The position numbers were made by a program, and so were the translations under genes. The notes below the pieces were generated by a model. It was not told the DNA's origin and did no database searches. It worked only from the letters and a program-made list of their open reading frames with translations. Positions 8,541-17,488 of a stretch of 64,000 bases of DNA are shown in pieces (within the stretch, counting starts at the first letter, position 1; the number at the start of each line of letters is the position of its first letter). Source of the DNA: Campylobacter showae (lineage in GTDB: Bacteria > Campylobacterota > Campylobacteria > Campylobacterales > Campylobacteraceae); assembly GCF_900573985.1 (NCBI RefSeq), contig NZ_UWOK01000001.1, positions 124,001-188,000 on the forward strand, in the 5' to 3' direction.

Positions 8541-10901
8541 CTATCCTATTAGTTTGATATTTTTTCTAACTACGTTTTCAAGGTACTCGGACGAATACGG
8601 CTTGGTGATGTACTCAGTCATTCCTACCTCCACTCCTCTTAGCCTGTCGGTCTTTGACGTCCTTGAGGTTACCGCAATAAGCGGCAAATTTCTATATTTT
8701 GAATACTTTCTAATTTCGCCCGCTAGCGTGTAGCCGTCCATCCTCGGCATTTCGATATCGATTAGCATCGCATCAAGCGCGTGTTCGCCCGATTTTACGA
8801 TAGCTAGAGCCTCAACGCCGTTAGTAGCCTCGATAATGGTTACGCCAAGAGGTGCGAGCGATTTTTGCATTATAGTTCTATCCATCTTCGAGTCGTCGAC
8901 GATCAGCACTTTATAATCGCTCGGTTTTTCTTTGACGCTTTTTGAGGATTCCATGCTAGCTTTTATGTCTACTTTTATATCTTTTGCCATCTCCATCATC
9001 ATACCTACGTCGATGATGAGCGTTACGCGGCCGTCGCCTCTTATCGTTGCGCCCGCGATTCCAGGGATATTTTGCAGATAATCGCCCATTGATTTTATGA
9101 CGATCTCCTCTTGCCCTACGAGGCTATCTACGATGATGCCAAGCTTTGCTTCCGCTACGCCGATAACGACCACGTATGTCTGATCGCCGCCGTCAAAGAC
9201 CTGCTTGACGCCGAAGATATCTGAGAGCTTAACTAGCGATAGCACTTCGTCGCGTAGTCTAAGTACGTTTTTACCGTCGATCGTATAGATATCGTCGATC
9301 GGTACGCGCACGGTCTCTAAAACGCTTGCTAGAGGAATAGCGAAAAACTCCTCCTGAGCGCCTACTAAAAGCGACTGGATGATAGCTAGCGTGAGCGGGA
9401 TCTTTAGCTTCATCGTCGTGCCCTTGCCCACTTCGCTTTCGATGTCGATTATGCCGTTTAGCTTTTCGATATTAGTCTTTACGACGTCCATTCCCACGCC
9501 GCGACCGCTTACGTTAGTTACCTTAGCCGCAGTCGAAAATCCCGGCTTAAATATAAGCCCAAACGCCTCTTTATCGCTCATAGTATCGGCTTCGCGCTCG
9601 GTGATGATGCCCTTTTCTATCGAGCGTGCCTTTAGCATATCGGCATCTAGTCCCTTACCGTCGTCGGTGATCTCGACTACGATATGGTTGCCTTCGTTGT
9701 AGGCTTTTAGCTGAATAGTGCCTTTTTCCGGTTTTCCCGCGGCTAGTCTGGTAGGACCGTCTTCGATGCCGTGGTCGCACGAGTTTCTTATCATATGCAC
9801 CAGCGGATCGCCGATTTGCTCGACGATAGATTTATCAAGCTCTGTCTCCTCACCCGTGATTTCAAGGTCGATTTGCTTATTTAGCTCGCGGCTTAGATCG
9901 CGGATCATACGAGGGAATTTATTAAACACCTTCGCGATAGGTAGCATCCTCGTTTTCATAACGGCTAGCTGTATGTCGGTAGTCACTAGGCTTAGGCTAG
10001 ACACTACTTGATTTAGCTCCTCGAGGAATTTCTCGCCTTCGTACCTCTCCTCGACGTCGTCGTAAATTTTGAGCAACCTGTTTTTGCCAAGCACCAACTC
10101 GCCGATCAGGTTCATCAGGTGATCTAGGCGCTTAACCTCGACGCGTATAGTTTGCTCGTCCGCGCTAGCTCCGCTTGATGGAGCGGGTACTTTTTTGTCC
10201 TCTTTTTTGTTGGCAGGCTTTGCTGGAGCGGGCTTTGGAGCCGGAGCTGAATTTGACGGTGCAGAAGCTTGAGGTGCGGCAGGCGCTGCAGGTTTTGGCG
10301 CTTCGCCTGCTGCTGCTTTTTGGGCCCGTCTTGCCTGATCCTCGGCCTTTCTTACTTTCAGCAGTCTTTCTATCTCAGCTTCGACCTCGTCGTCGCTTAA
10401 ATTTGATAAATTCTCATCGCTAACGGGTTCGGGCTCAGGCTCTTTCGGCGTCTCTACCACAGGCTCTGGCGCTGCGGGAGCAGGCTTGCTAGCGGCCGCA
10501 CTCGGGGCTTCGCCTTCAGATATCGCGGTTAGTCTTTTGCAGATATCTTCTATCTCTATGCCTACGTCCGTATCGTTACCGCTATCTCTGATACCGTGGA
10601 GTAGCCCCTTCATCATATCTACGGACTCCAGCACCACGTCCATGATATCCGGAGTTATCTTTAGTTCATTTCGGCGAGCTTTGTTTAGCACGTCCTCCAT
10701 ATGATGAGTAAGCTTAGTAAGGATATCGAAATTTAAAAAGCTCGATGACCCCTTGACCGTATGTGCAACTCGGAAAATTCTATTTAAAAGCTCTAAATCT
10801 TCAGGGTTTGACTCAAGCTCTATAAGGTCATGGTCTATTTGTTCTACTAGTTCGAAGGCTTCAACCAGGAAGTCTTCCATTATTTCTCTCATATCATCCA
10901 T
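8541..10901 (-). CDS. cheA: Chemotaxis histidine kinase CheA fused to a receiver domain
   Basis: Autophosphorylates and passes phosphate to response regulators to control the flagellar motor. Domains in order: HPt (1-105, phospho-His in FRVAHTVKGSS about H47); a Pro/Ala/Glu-rich linker (about 130-245); the dimerisation domain; HATPase with HMIRNSCDHGIE, ITDDGKGLD and GRGVGMDVV; a CheW-like P5 domain; and a C-terminal receiver domain (about 665-786) with phospho-acceptor Asp near 714 in MLIDIEMPRMDGY. The CheA-receiver fusion is the usual epsilonproteobacterial form (CheAY). The low-complexity linker replaces a recognisable P2 domain. Confidence 0.97.
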   Translation of the reverse strand: MDDMREIMEDFLVEAFELVEQIDHDLIELESNPEDLELLNRIFRVAHTVKGSSSFLNFDILTKLTHHMEDVLNKARRNELKITPDIMDVVLESVDMMKGLLHGIRDSGNDTDVGIEIEDICKRLTAISEGEAPSAAASKPAPAAPEPVVETPKEPEPEPVSDENLSNLSDDEVEAEIERLLKVRKAEDQARRAQKAAAGEAPKPAAPAAPQASAPSNSAPAPKPAPAKPANKKEDKKVPAPSSGASADEQTIRVEVKRLDHLMNLIGELVLGKNRLLKIYDDVEERYEGEKFLEELNQVVSSLSLVTTDIQLAVMKTRMLPIAKVFNKFPRMIRDLSRELNKQIDLEITGEETELDKSIVEQIGDPLVHMIRNSCDHGIEDGPTRLAAGKPEKGTIQLKAYNEGNHIVVEITDDGKGLDADMLKARSIEKGIITEREADTMSDKEAFGLIFKPGFSTAAKVTNVSGRGVGMDVVKTNIEKLNGIIDIESEVGKGTTMKLKIPLTLAIIQSLLVGAQEEFFAIPLASVLETVRVPIDDIYTIDGKNVLRLRDEVLSLVKLSDIFGVKQVFDGGDQTYVVVIGVAEAKLGIIVDSLVGQEEIVIKSMGDYLQNIPGIAGATIRGDGRVTLIIDVGMMMEMAKDIKVDIKASMESSKSVKEKPSDYKVLIVDDSKMDRTIMQKSLAPLGVTIIEATNGVEALAIVKSGEHALDAMLIDIEMPRMDGYTLAGEIRKYSKYRNLPLIAVTSRTSKTDRLRGVEVGMTEYITKPYSSEYLENVVRKNIKLIG

Positions 10902-10912
10902 GATTTTCCCCC

Positions 10913-11854
10913 TTATTTCTTGTGCGCTTCGATCACGCGAAGCACCTCGTTATAAAATAGCGATGCGTCAAATTTGGTTAGATATGCTGCGGCTCCGGCC
11001 TCTCTGCTTTGAGCTTCGCTATAGTCGTTGCTTAAAGAAGAGTTAAATATGATAGGAATTCCCGTATATCTCGGATCGTCTTTTATCGTCGATGCAAAGC
11101 GGTATCCGTCCATCTGAGGCATCTCGATATCGCTCAAAATCACTCTTAAAAAGTTATTTAACTTATCGCCGTACATCTCGTAAAGATCCTCCATCCTAGC
11201 AAGCCCCTCTACGCCGTCTTTTGCTTCGACTACTTTTAGTCCCATTTTTTCTAGCATATCTTTTACTAGTTTTCTTGCCGTCGAGCTATCGTCTAGCACT
11301 AGTGCTAAACCGCTCAAAAGCTTACTTTGATCAATCTCTACTTCCATTTTCGGGCTATAAATGCCAAGCTCTTCGACGACGCTTTCAAGGTCTAGTATGA
11401 GCAAAACTTCGTCGTTTTCGATGCGAGTTACGCCTGTTATCTTGCCTTTATCCAGCGTTCCGGCGTTTGAGGCAAAAGTCGCCGCTTCGATATCCGCCCA
11501 GCTTATGCGCCTAATGCGTTTTGCCTCATGGACGATAAAGCCTATCAATATCCCGCTAAATTCGGCGATAATAACGCGAGGCTTGATAGCTCCGCCCTTA
11601 GGCTCGTTTATCTGCATCCATTTGGCTAAATTTATGACAGGTATCACTACGCCGCGAAGGTCAAAAATCCCCTCGATATACTCGGGTACTCCGGGAAGTT
11701 CGGTTAAATTAGGCATCTTGATGATCTCGCGTACCTTAGCGACGTTGACGCCGTATATACCCTCGTATACATTGTCCCCCGACTGCTTAAAGATACGAAA
11801 ATCAACAAGCTCCATCTCATTTGAACCGGTTTTTAATGTGCCGTTGTTAAGCAT
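10913..11854 (-). CDS. cheV: Chemotaxis protein CheV (CheW plus receiver domain)
   Basis: A receptor-kinase coupling protein whose receiver domain is thought to act in adaptation or as a phosphate sink. The CheW domain covers about 15-165 (VREIIKMPNLTELPGVPEYI, GIFDLRGVVIPVINLAK). The receiver domain covers about 185-313, with VLDDSSTARKLVKDMLEKMG at its start, phospho-acceptor Asp near 240 in ILSDIEMPQMDGY, and the conserved Lys in AAYLTKFD. It precedes cheA by 11 bases and follows the LpxH-like gene by a single base. Confidence 0.96.
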   Translation of the reverse strand: MLNNGTLKTGSNEMELVDFRIFKQSGDNVYEGIYGVNVAKVREIIKMPNLTELPGVPEYIEGIFDLRGVVIPVINLAKWMQINEPKGGAIKPRVIIAEFSGILIGFIVHEAKRIRRISWADIEAATFASNAGTLDKGKITGVTRIENDEVLLILDLESVVEELGIYSPKMEVEIDQSKLLSGLALVLDDSSTARKLVKDMLEKMGLKVVEAKDGVEGLARMEDLYEMYGDKLNNFLRVILSDIEMPQMDGYRFASTIKDDPRYTGIPIIFNSSLSNDYSEAQSREAGAAAYLTKFDASLFYNEVLRVIEAHKK

Positions 11855-11855
11855 T

Positions 11856-12599
11856 TTAAACCTTTACGCTCTTTCGAGCAAACTTAATATTTTGGCCGTA
11901 TTCTACTACAAAATAGCTTTGCTCGCATGCAAAAGATGGAACATTTATATATTTTTGTTTACCTATCGTGTACTGTTCGCCTTGGTGATAGTGCCCCTCG
12001 ATGATGATGTCAGCCTCGTAAAATACGTTATATCGGCGCATTTTTGCTTCGACTAAATTCTTAAAATTCGGTATTTTATAATCTAAAATTTTTCGTTTAA
12101 GCTTATTTAAAATTCGTTTCGAGAGTCTAAAATTTAAAAATTTATCGAAAAAATTCATCGTTTTTAAAAAAATTTTGACGCGTAAAAATCTCAAAGCGTT
12201 TTTTGCGACAAAAGGCAAAAATATATCTCCGTGCGCGATAAGCACGCTCTGTCCGCACTCAGAGGAAAATTTAACCGGCTGAGCGCCGATCGGATAGGCT
12301 TTGACGTTTTTAAACAGAGGCGCGAGGTTAAAGTCGTGATTTCCCTCGAAATAATAAATTTCCATTTCCTCGCCCAGTTCGTCGATCGCGCGGACGTATC
12401 GCTCGTAAAATTTGACGAAAAACTCGCACTCGCCCGCCAAAAAATCAAACATATCGCCCATCAAAAATAGCTGTGACGTCTTTATCTCGCCGCTTTTTAA
12501 TGCGCACAAAAAATGCCAGAAATTTTCGCGATTTTCGTTTTCGTGCGAGTCGGCGATAAAGATCGCACCGCTTTTTACGACGATTTGCTCAGGCATCAA
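11856..12599 (-). CDS. lpxH: UDP-2,3-diacylglucosamine pyrophosphohydrolase, LpxH-like metallophosphatase
   Basis: Predicted to cleave UDP-2,3-diacylglucosamine to lipid X, the step before LpxB in lipid A synthesis, at the inner face of the inner membrane. Calcineurin-like metal-binding motifs are clear: IFIADSHENEN, LMGDMFDFL, YFEGNHDFN, IAHGDIF and IIEGHYHQGEQ. The GHYHQGE ending is close to that of E. coli-type LpxH. The length of 247 residues fits. lpxB lies two genes upstream in the same direction, which supports the role. Exact substrate is inferred. Confidence 0.85.
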   Translation of the reverse strand: MMPEQIVVKSGAIFIADSHENENRENFWHFLCALKSGEIKTSQLFLMGDMFDFLAGECEFFVKFYERYVRAIDELGEEMEIYYFEGNHDFNLAPLFKNVKAYPIGAQPVKFSSECGQSVLIAHGDIFLPFVAKNALRFLRVKIFLKTMNFFDKFLNFRLSKRILNKLKRKILDYKIPNFKNLVEAKMRRYNVFYEADIIIEGHYHQGEQYTIGKQKYINVPSFACEQSYFVVEYGQNIKFARKSVKV

Positions 12600-12729
12600 A
12601 TTTTACTTTTTTGTAGCGCCAAATTTGCGGCTATGGATTTTAAATTTAGCAAACGCCATAGTTAAATTTGACGGCTCAAATTTACCGGCCGAGCTCGTAA
12701 ATTTAACGGTTTTAAACGCGCTCATCGGC

Positions 12730-13212
12730 TTAAAATTTGATCGGTTTGTAGCTAACGGATACGATCTCGACGTCGCTTCTGCCGTTTGGTAAATTTAGCG
12801 CGACCTCGTCGCCCTCGCTCTTGCCGATTAGCTGTTTGGCTAGAGGCGAGTTTATAGAGATGAGACCGCGCTCTAGGTTGCTCTCCGGCGTACCCACTAG
12901 CGTGTAGGTCTTTTCTAGCTCGGTTTCTACGTCCATGATGACGACCGTGGAGCCAAATTTTACCTTATCGTGCTCGTACTCTGCAGGGTCGATTACCTTA
13001 GCGCGGCTTACTATGTCGCTAAGCTCGGCGATACGGCTTTCTATAAACGCCTGCTTTTCGCGTGCGGCGTGGTATTCGGCATTTTCTTTTAGGTCGCCGT
13101 GACTGCGCGCGATGTCGATTTCTTCGACGATATTGGGCCTTTCGACCGTCTTTAGGTTTTTTAGTTCGTTCGTGATTTTTTCATACCCGAAAAGCGTCAT
13201 AGGTTCGGTCAT
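12730..13212 (-). CDS. greA: Transcription elongation factor GreA
   Basis: Rescues backtracked RNA polymerase by stimulating transcript cleavage through the secondary channel. It is 160 residues, the normal size. The N-terminal antiparallel coiled coil covers about 1-75, with the acidic tip around [20 protein letters not shown] near 34-53. The C-terminal FKBP-like domain follows, with [28 protein letters not shown] and the closing VSVSYKPI. The first codons overlap the lpxB stop by 4 bases. A 130-base spacer without a gene separates it from lpxH. Confidence 0.96.
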   Translation of the reverse strand: MTEPMTLFGYEKITNELKNLKTVERPNIVEEIDIARSHGDLKENAEYHAAREKQAFIESRIAELSDIVSRAKVIDPAEYEHDKVKFGSTVVIMDVETELEKTYTLVGTPESNLERGLISINSPLAKQLIGKSEGDEVALNLPNGRSDVEIVSVSYKPIKF

Positions 13213-14249
13213 TTTTCATCCTTTTTAGTCGTTAAAATTTGCGCTACATTTGCGGCAGAGCCGTGTTTTAAGTACTTTCGCAGCTCCTCGCAGCCGGCGA
13301 TAAATTTCTTTTTATCGCAGCTCTCGTAGGCTTTTATTAGATTGCCGGGCGTTACTTCCTCTTGCAGTAGCTCCTCGTGCAGCGCCTCTTCGCCCATAAA
13401 ATCAAACATTATATTTGCAAGCCCGATGTGGCGCAGCTTCACAAACATCCGCGCGATCATTATATCGATTGCTTTAGCTTTATAGGCTAGCACGAACGGC
13501 GTGCCCACGAGCGCGGCCTGCAGCGTCGCGGTACCTGAGCAGATGAAGGCAAACTCGCTTTGCAAAAGCGCGCGCGGCGCGTCCGTAACCACGCTAAAGT
13601 CGCTCACGTCGCCGTAAATTTGCATATCGTTTGCTAAAAATGGCGGTACGACGAGTAGTTTTTCTTTGTCTTTTATCTGGCTCGCCACCTCGCGAAAAAT
13701 CGGCATCAACCGCGAAATTTCGGCGCGGCGGGATCCCGGCATAAAAGCGATCTTACCGCTTTGTAAAAGCTCGTTTTTTCGTACTCGCAGCTCGTCAAGC
13801 AGCGGGTGTCCGACATAATGTGAGCGATTGTAGTACATCCCGTCAAACGGCAAAATCGACGCCAAATGATCGCAGTAGGCCTCAACCTTCGCCACGCGTC
13901 CGGCCTTCCACGCCCACACCTGCGGCAAGATATAGTAGGTCACGGGCTTTTTGATGCCCGCTTCTTTGATTGCCTTAGCTAGCGGCAAGTTAAAGGCGGG
14001 ACTATCGATAAGTAGCACGGCGTCGCACTGCGCAGCTAGGCGCGTCATCTCTTTTATCGCACGCTTTGCCTTAAAATAAAGCGGCAAAACCTCCACGAAG
14101 CCCATCGCGGAAAACTCCGAGCTTGGCATAAAAGGCTCGCCGAATTTCTCATCAAAAATGCCTTTTAATTCGCACTTTGGCAGGTGCTCTAAAACCTGCT
14201 CGAAGTGCAAATTTGCAGAGGCCTCTAAACAAGAGACGAGTAGCTTCAC
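13209..14249 (-). CDS. lpxB: Lipid-A-disaccharide synthase
   Basis: Joins lipid X to UDP-2,3-diacylglucosamine to form the tetra-acyl disaccharide of lipid A. It is a GT19-family glycosyltransferase of 346 residues. Recognisable segments are [17 protein letters not shown] at the N-terminus, [61 protein letters not shown] near 170, and [20 protein letters not shown] near 235. It overlaps both its neighbours by 4 bases, so it is translationally coupled upstream to the LprI-like gene and downstream to greA. Confidence 0.96.
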   Translation of the reverse strand: MKLLVSCLEASANLHFEQVLEHLPKCELKGIFDEKFGEPFMPSSEFSAMGFVEVLPLYFKAKRAIKEMTRLAAQCDAVLLIDSPAFNLPLAKAIKEAGIKKPVTYYILPQVWAWKAGRVAKVEAYCDHLASILPFDGMYYNRSHYVGHPLLDELRVRKNELLQSGKIAFMPGSRRAEISRLMPIFREVASQIKDKEKLLVVPPFLANDMQIYGDVSDFSVVTDAPRALLQSEFAFICSGTATLQAALVGTPFVLAYKAKAIDIMIARMFVKLRHIGLANIMFDFMGEEALHEELLQEEVTPGNLIKAYESCDKKKFIAGCEELRKYLKHGSAANVAQILTTKKDEK

Positions 14250-14701
14250 TGATTGCCCTCAAATTCGCCAACTATATCCGCAAGCTCGGTCGCACGCTCT
14301 TTAGTCATCTGCAAATAGCAATCGGCCGCGTCTAGACGGTGAATCGAGCCTTGCTGAGGATAAAAAGCGCATTTGGCCTCTTTATAAGCAACCCACTTAC
14401 GCTGTATATCTTTTAGGATTTTTTTATTTTCGTCGTTTAGTACGTTCATAGCCTTTTTATAGTTTTCGTTTAAAATTTTATCTTGAACGGCGAATTCGGC
14501 ATTTATACACCCTACCATACCGGCGATGGAGCTATCTTTTTGCATACATTCATCTACGCGTTTTTGCGATTCGTCCCTTTCTTCCAGATTCGTCTCTAAA
14601 TTCGACGGCGAATTTGACGAAGGCTTTGTCTTTATCGCAAGTTCTTGCGCACCAAAAACGAGGCTAGCCGCAAAAGCAGCAAAAATAAATTTTTTAAGCA
14701 T
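14246..14701 (-). CDS. Exported LprI-like (DUF1311) protein
   Basis: A 151-residue secreted protein. An N-terminal signal peptide (MLKKFIFAAFAASLVFGAQE) is followed by a charged linker and then an LprI/DUF1311-type domain (about 50-148) with conserved cysteines in DECMQKD, GCINAEF, KCAFYPQQG and DCYLQM, and the helix pattern NENYKKAMNVL...IQRKWVAYKEAKC. Such domains are periplasmic, and some bind or inhibit lysozyme; that function is not demonstrated for this protein. It ends 4 bases into lpxB, suggesting coupling to lipid A synthesis. Confidence 0.75.
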   Translation of the reverse strand: MLKKFIFAAFAASLVFGAQELAIKTKPSSNSPSNLETNLEERDESQKRVDECMQKDSSIAGMVGCINAEFAVQDKILNENYKKAMNVLNDENKKILKDIQRKWVAYKEAKCAFYPQQGSIHRLDAADCYLQMTKERATELADIVGEFEGNQ

Positions 14702-14818
14702 ATTTTACCCTTTAAATTTAACGGGAATTATCGCCTAAAACGGCTAAATAAACAATAAAATTTAAATTTATAAGAAAAATTCGGATTTAAAAATTTGAAA
14801 GATAAATGCGTAAATTTA

Positions 14819-14848
14819 AAAACCCAAAGCCCGCAGGCCTTGGGTTTT
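14819..14848 (-). terminator. Intrinsic terminator after nrfA
   Basis: AACCCAAAGCC (14821-14831) and GGCCTTGGGTT (14836-14846) pair with one mismatch around a 4-base loop. On the minus strand the hairpin is followed by a run of T, as expected for an intrinsic terminator 6-30 bases past the nrfA stop at 14854. Confidence 0.75.
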
Positions 14849-14853
14849 GGGGT

Positions 14854-16560
14854 TTATTTAAAATTTAGGTTCTTAACGTCTTCGTCGGCTTTTTTCATAG
14901 CTTCGGTAGGCGCTACGCCGATAGGATATTTATGTCCTAAAGAAGCAGGCGCAGGAACCGGAGTAGCCTCTTGAGTTAGCTTGATGCTGATGCCGTAAGG
15001 CGCAAGCTCGTTAACTAGCTCGGTTTGTCCTTGGCGAGCAAATTCTTTACATTGACCTAGGATTCTAGCCGACTCTTCGTCTCCGTGGAAGCCGTAGCTG
15101 TTTTCGCTAAATGCGAAGTCCCAGCGGATGTGAGTTTTGCGGTGCAAGTAAAGAGTCTTTTCAAGAGCCTTACTGATAGCTTCTTTTCTCTCTTTTTCAT
15201 CGGCGATCGAAGCAAATTTCTCATGCTTAGCTAGCTCGGCTCTGGCCGTTTTTACGTCTTGGATCAAAGAAAGTAGCGCATTTTCGCAGTTTCTTAGCTC
15301 GTAAGCGTGGCGATTTTGTACGAATGAAATTCTATCTTTTAGCACTTGTTCGCTTTGCGGGTGGCAAGTTTTGCAAGCCGCGTTTATATCGGCAAGCGGA
15401 GTTAAAATTTCATGCTCGGTGATCTTTTGAGCTCCGGCGCGTTTATACGGCATGTGACAATCAGCGCACGTTACGCCGCTTCTTCCGTGGATACCGGTTG
15501 AGCTTAGCTCAGCCTCTGAGTGCTGCATCTTGATGATTTTAGCGCCGGTATCTTTGTGGATGTAGTCAAATTTAAACCCGTCCTCTTTGGCTAACTGATC
15601 GTCATAGTATTGGTCGAAATTCTCGATCTTAAACGGCTCGTCTTTCTTCCAGAAATTCCAAGGGAAGGTTAAAACGGATTCTTTGCCTGCAGGATAGTAT
15701 TCTACGTGGCACTGCATACAAACATAGCTTCTCATCTCTTGTCTGGTGGCCTTTATACCGCTTTTTGCGTCGGCTTGGTAGCCTCTAGCGACCATTGCGT
15801 TTACGAATGCGGGTCTTGTAACTCTTAGACTCATATCATCTGGCGAGTGGCAGTCTGCACAGGTGCTACCTAAGTGCGAGCCGTGGATACTCTCGCCGTG
15901 TTTAGCCGCGATCTTTTTCATGACGTCAAAATACGGAATAGAGTTCATCTTCGTCCACGCGGCTTTTCTCTTTTCGCCTTCCTCTTTAGGCATTACGTCG
16001 AAAAACGGCATAGGCTTAGTTGCAGCAGGCGTAGGATCGGCAGTTAGGTTATAATCGCCATCAACTTGAAGCGCGGTTAAATATCCGGTGTGGCAATTGA
16101 CGCAATATCCTGGCTGACCCTTAAATGCAGGAAGCCCGTGAGCGTTTAGATACTCTTTATCGTTTCTTTTGGTTTCGATCTGATCTATCTGAGAGTAGTA
16201 GTGAGTTCTAGGTTTGCTGTAATCTACGCCGAATGCATAGCCGTTCCAAAACACTGTAGCCGCAGGCCAGCGAATAATCTTGCTATAAGGTAAATCTCCG
16301 CCGAAAGCCGTTTCTACAAATTCGCTTCCCTTTGGATTTGCGTCGCTTTTATGCTCCATTTTTTTGTAAGCATCGAGCTGATTTGGGAAATTTGCGCCCC
16401 ATTTTTCAAAATCAGGCTCAAGTTCGCTCACTTTATTGAGCATTAGCGGGTAGGTTTTTGACTCTTCTTTTTTATGAGCTATGTCATTATAAAGAGCAAG
16501 TACGCCCGCACCAAGTGCGATAGCTACTAGAAAAGTAACTATATATGACAGTTTTTTCAT
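14854..16560 (-). CDS. nrfA: Ammonia-forming cytochrome c nitrite reductase catalytic subunit
   Basis: Periplasmic pentaheme enzyme that reduces nitrite to ammonium with electrons from NrfH. The protein of 568 residues begins with an uncleaved or cleavable hydrophobic signal (about 7-26). The heme motifs in order are CVNCH, CADCH, CMQCH, CADCH and CKTCH. Most NrfA proteins have CxxCK at the first, catalytic heme; here the lysine is histidine, as I recall for Campylobacter enzymes. The catalytic Tyr is expected in CHVEYYPAG and the catalytic His region is GIHGRSGVTCADCHMPY. It follows nrfH by 21 bases and ends at an intrinsic terminator. Confidence 0.96.
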   Translation of the reverse strand: MKKLSYIVTFLVAIALGAGVLALYNDIAHKKEESKTYPLMLNKVSELEPDFEKWGANFPNQLDAYKKMEHKSDANPKGSEFVETAFGGDLPYSKIIRWPAATVFWNGYAFGVDYSKPRTHYYSQIDQIETKRNDKEYLNAHGLPAFKGQPGYCVNCHTGYLTALQVDGDYNLTADPTPAATKPMPFFDVMPKEEGEKRKAAWTKMNSIPYFDVMKKIAAKHGESIHGSHLGSTCADCHSPDDMSLRVTRPAFVNAMVARGYQADAKSGIKATRQEMRSYVCMQCHVEYYPAGKESVLTFPWNFWKKDEPFKIENFDQYYDDQLAKEDGFKFDYIHKDTGAKIIKMQHSEAELSSTGIHGRSGVTCADCHMPYKRAGAQKITEHEILTPLADINAACKTCHPQSEQVLKDRISFVQNRHAYELRNCENALLSLIQDVKTARAELAKHEKFASIADEKERKEAISKALEKTLYLHRKTHIRWDFAFSENSYGFHGDEESARILGQCKEFARQGQTELVNELAPYGISIKLTQEATPVPAPASLGHKYPIGVAPTEAMKKADEDVKNLNFK

Positions 16561-16581
16561 TATTCTCCTCCTAGAATTATT

Positions 16582-17094
16582 TTAAAAGTTATGTGCGTGT
16601 CCGGCTTGTCTGTGACAAGATACGCATTTTAACGGCTCGTTGGCATTAGCATACTGCCCGTGTTTGCCTGGCAAGCTATCACCTATAGCTCTTGGATCGA
16701 CTGAATTTCCAGCATAATCCTTATGGCACTCTATACAATTGTTTTGTATGATTTCCTTTTGCTCATCGCTTGCTGTAAACGATAAGGGATTATCCAAGAA
16801 AGTAAACGCATAACCGTGCAAGAAGCCGTATTTAGCTTTCGCCAGCCATTTGCTTACGAATTCTTTAGGCATGTGACAATCTATACACGTCGTAACGTGT
16901 TGATGTCCGCCCTTAGACCAGCCTTCATAGACTTGGTTCATGACGTGGCAGTTTATACAGGCTTCGGGATCGCGAGTAAGATGCTGAGGACCGTTAGCAA
17001 AAAAGAATGTGAAAATTCCAAATCCGCCAGTAAGTCCGATAACCGCCAGCAAAGCTATGACCCATTTAGACGCTTTTTTCTTTGCGTTTTCCAT
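16582..17094 (-). CDS. nrfH: Cytochrome c nitrite reductase small subunit NrfH (quinol dehydrogenase)
   Basis: Membrane-anchored tetraheme cytochrome of the NapC/NirT family that passes electrons from menaquinol to NrfA. It has 170 residues, one N-terminal membrane helix (about 10-32), and four CxxCH motifs: CINCHVM near 43, CIDCHMP near 71, CIECHKD and CVSCHRQ. The Met two residues after the first motif (CINCHVM) is the NrfH-type axial ligand. Its ATG faces the divergent surE across a 394-base spacer holding direct repeats. Confidence 0.96.
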   Translation of the reverse strand: MENAKKKASKWVIALLAVIGLTGGFGIFTFFFANGPQHLTRDPEACINCHVMNQVYEGWSKGGHQHVTTCIDCHMPKEFVSKWLAKAKYGFLHGYAFTFLDNPLSFTASDEQKEIIQNNCIECHKDYAGNSVDPRAIGDSLPGKHGQYANANEPLKCVSCHRQAGHAHNF

Positions 17095-17488
17095 AATCGG
17101 CTTTCTAACCTCCTTTGTAAATTTAAATAAAACTTAACTTTATTTATAAGCTGGTATTTTATTATTAGTTCGCTTAAATTCTCATTTATTTTCCTAATAT
17201 AATTAAAATTAAATCTAAAGTTTATTTTTATACTGTGTAAATATAACAGTAGTTGTTATCAACTTATTTCGGCTGATTTCAATCTATTTCGGCATTATAT
17301 AATATAATATATTTACTATCTTAAATTTGAATAAAATTTAAAAACTAAAAAATATAAAGTAAACAATATCTAACATAGGCCAAAACTTTAAATTTAAATA
17401 ATAAAAGCTGTGCTAAAATCATTTCTTTAAAAATTTGAAAGCTATGGGCTCGTCAAATTTGAGCTAATCGTGATAAAAAGGAATAAAT
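17095..17488. promoter_or_regulatory. Divergent control region between nrfHA and surE
   Basis: A 394-base AT-rich spacer without a gene. TATTTCGGC occurs twice in direct orientation at 17265-17273 and 17285-17293, exactly 20 bases apart, a spacing suited to tandem binding of a regulator on one DNA face. Several -10-like elements face nrfH on the minus strand around 17290-17310 and 17198. On the plus strand TAAAAT (17414-17419) is a weak -10 for surE. I do not see a clear FNR-type or C. jejuni NssR-type palindrome. The regulator is unknown. Confidence 0.5.
17265..17293. repeat. Two TATTTCGGC direct repeats, 20 bp period
   Basis: Two perfect 9-base copies separated start-to-start by 20 bases, or two helical turns. 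They lie 171-199 bases upstream of nrfH and about 200 bases upstream of surE, near several -10-like sequences. This is a plausible operator for a dimeric or tandem-binding regulator of nitrite respiration, but that is inference from spacing alone. Confidence 0.55.
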
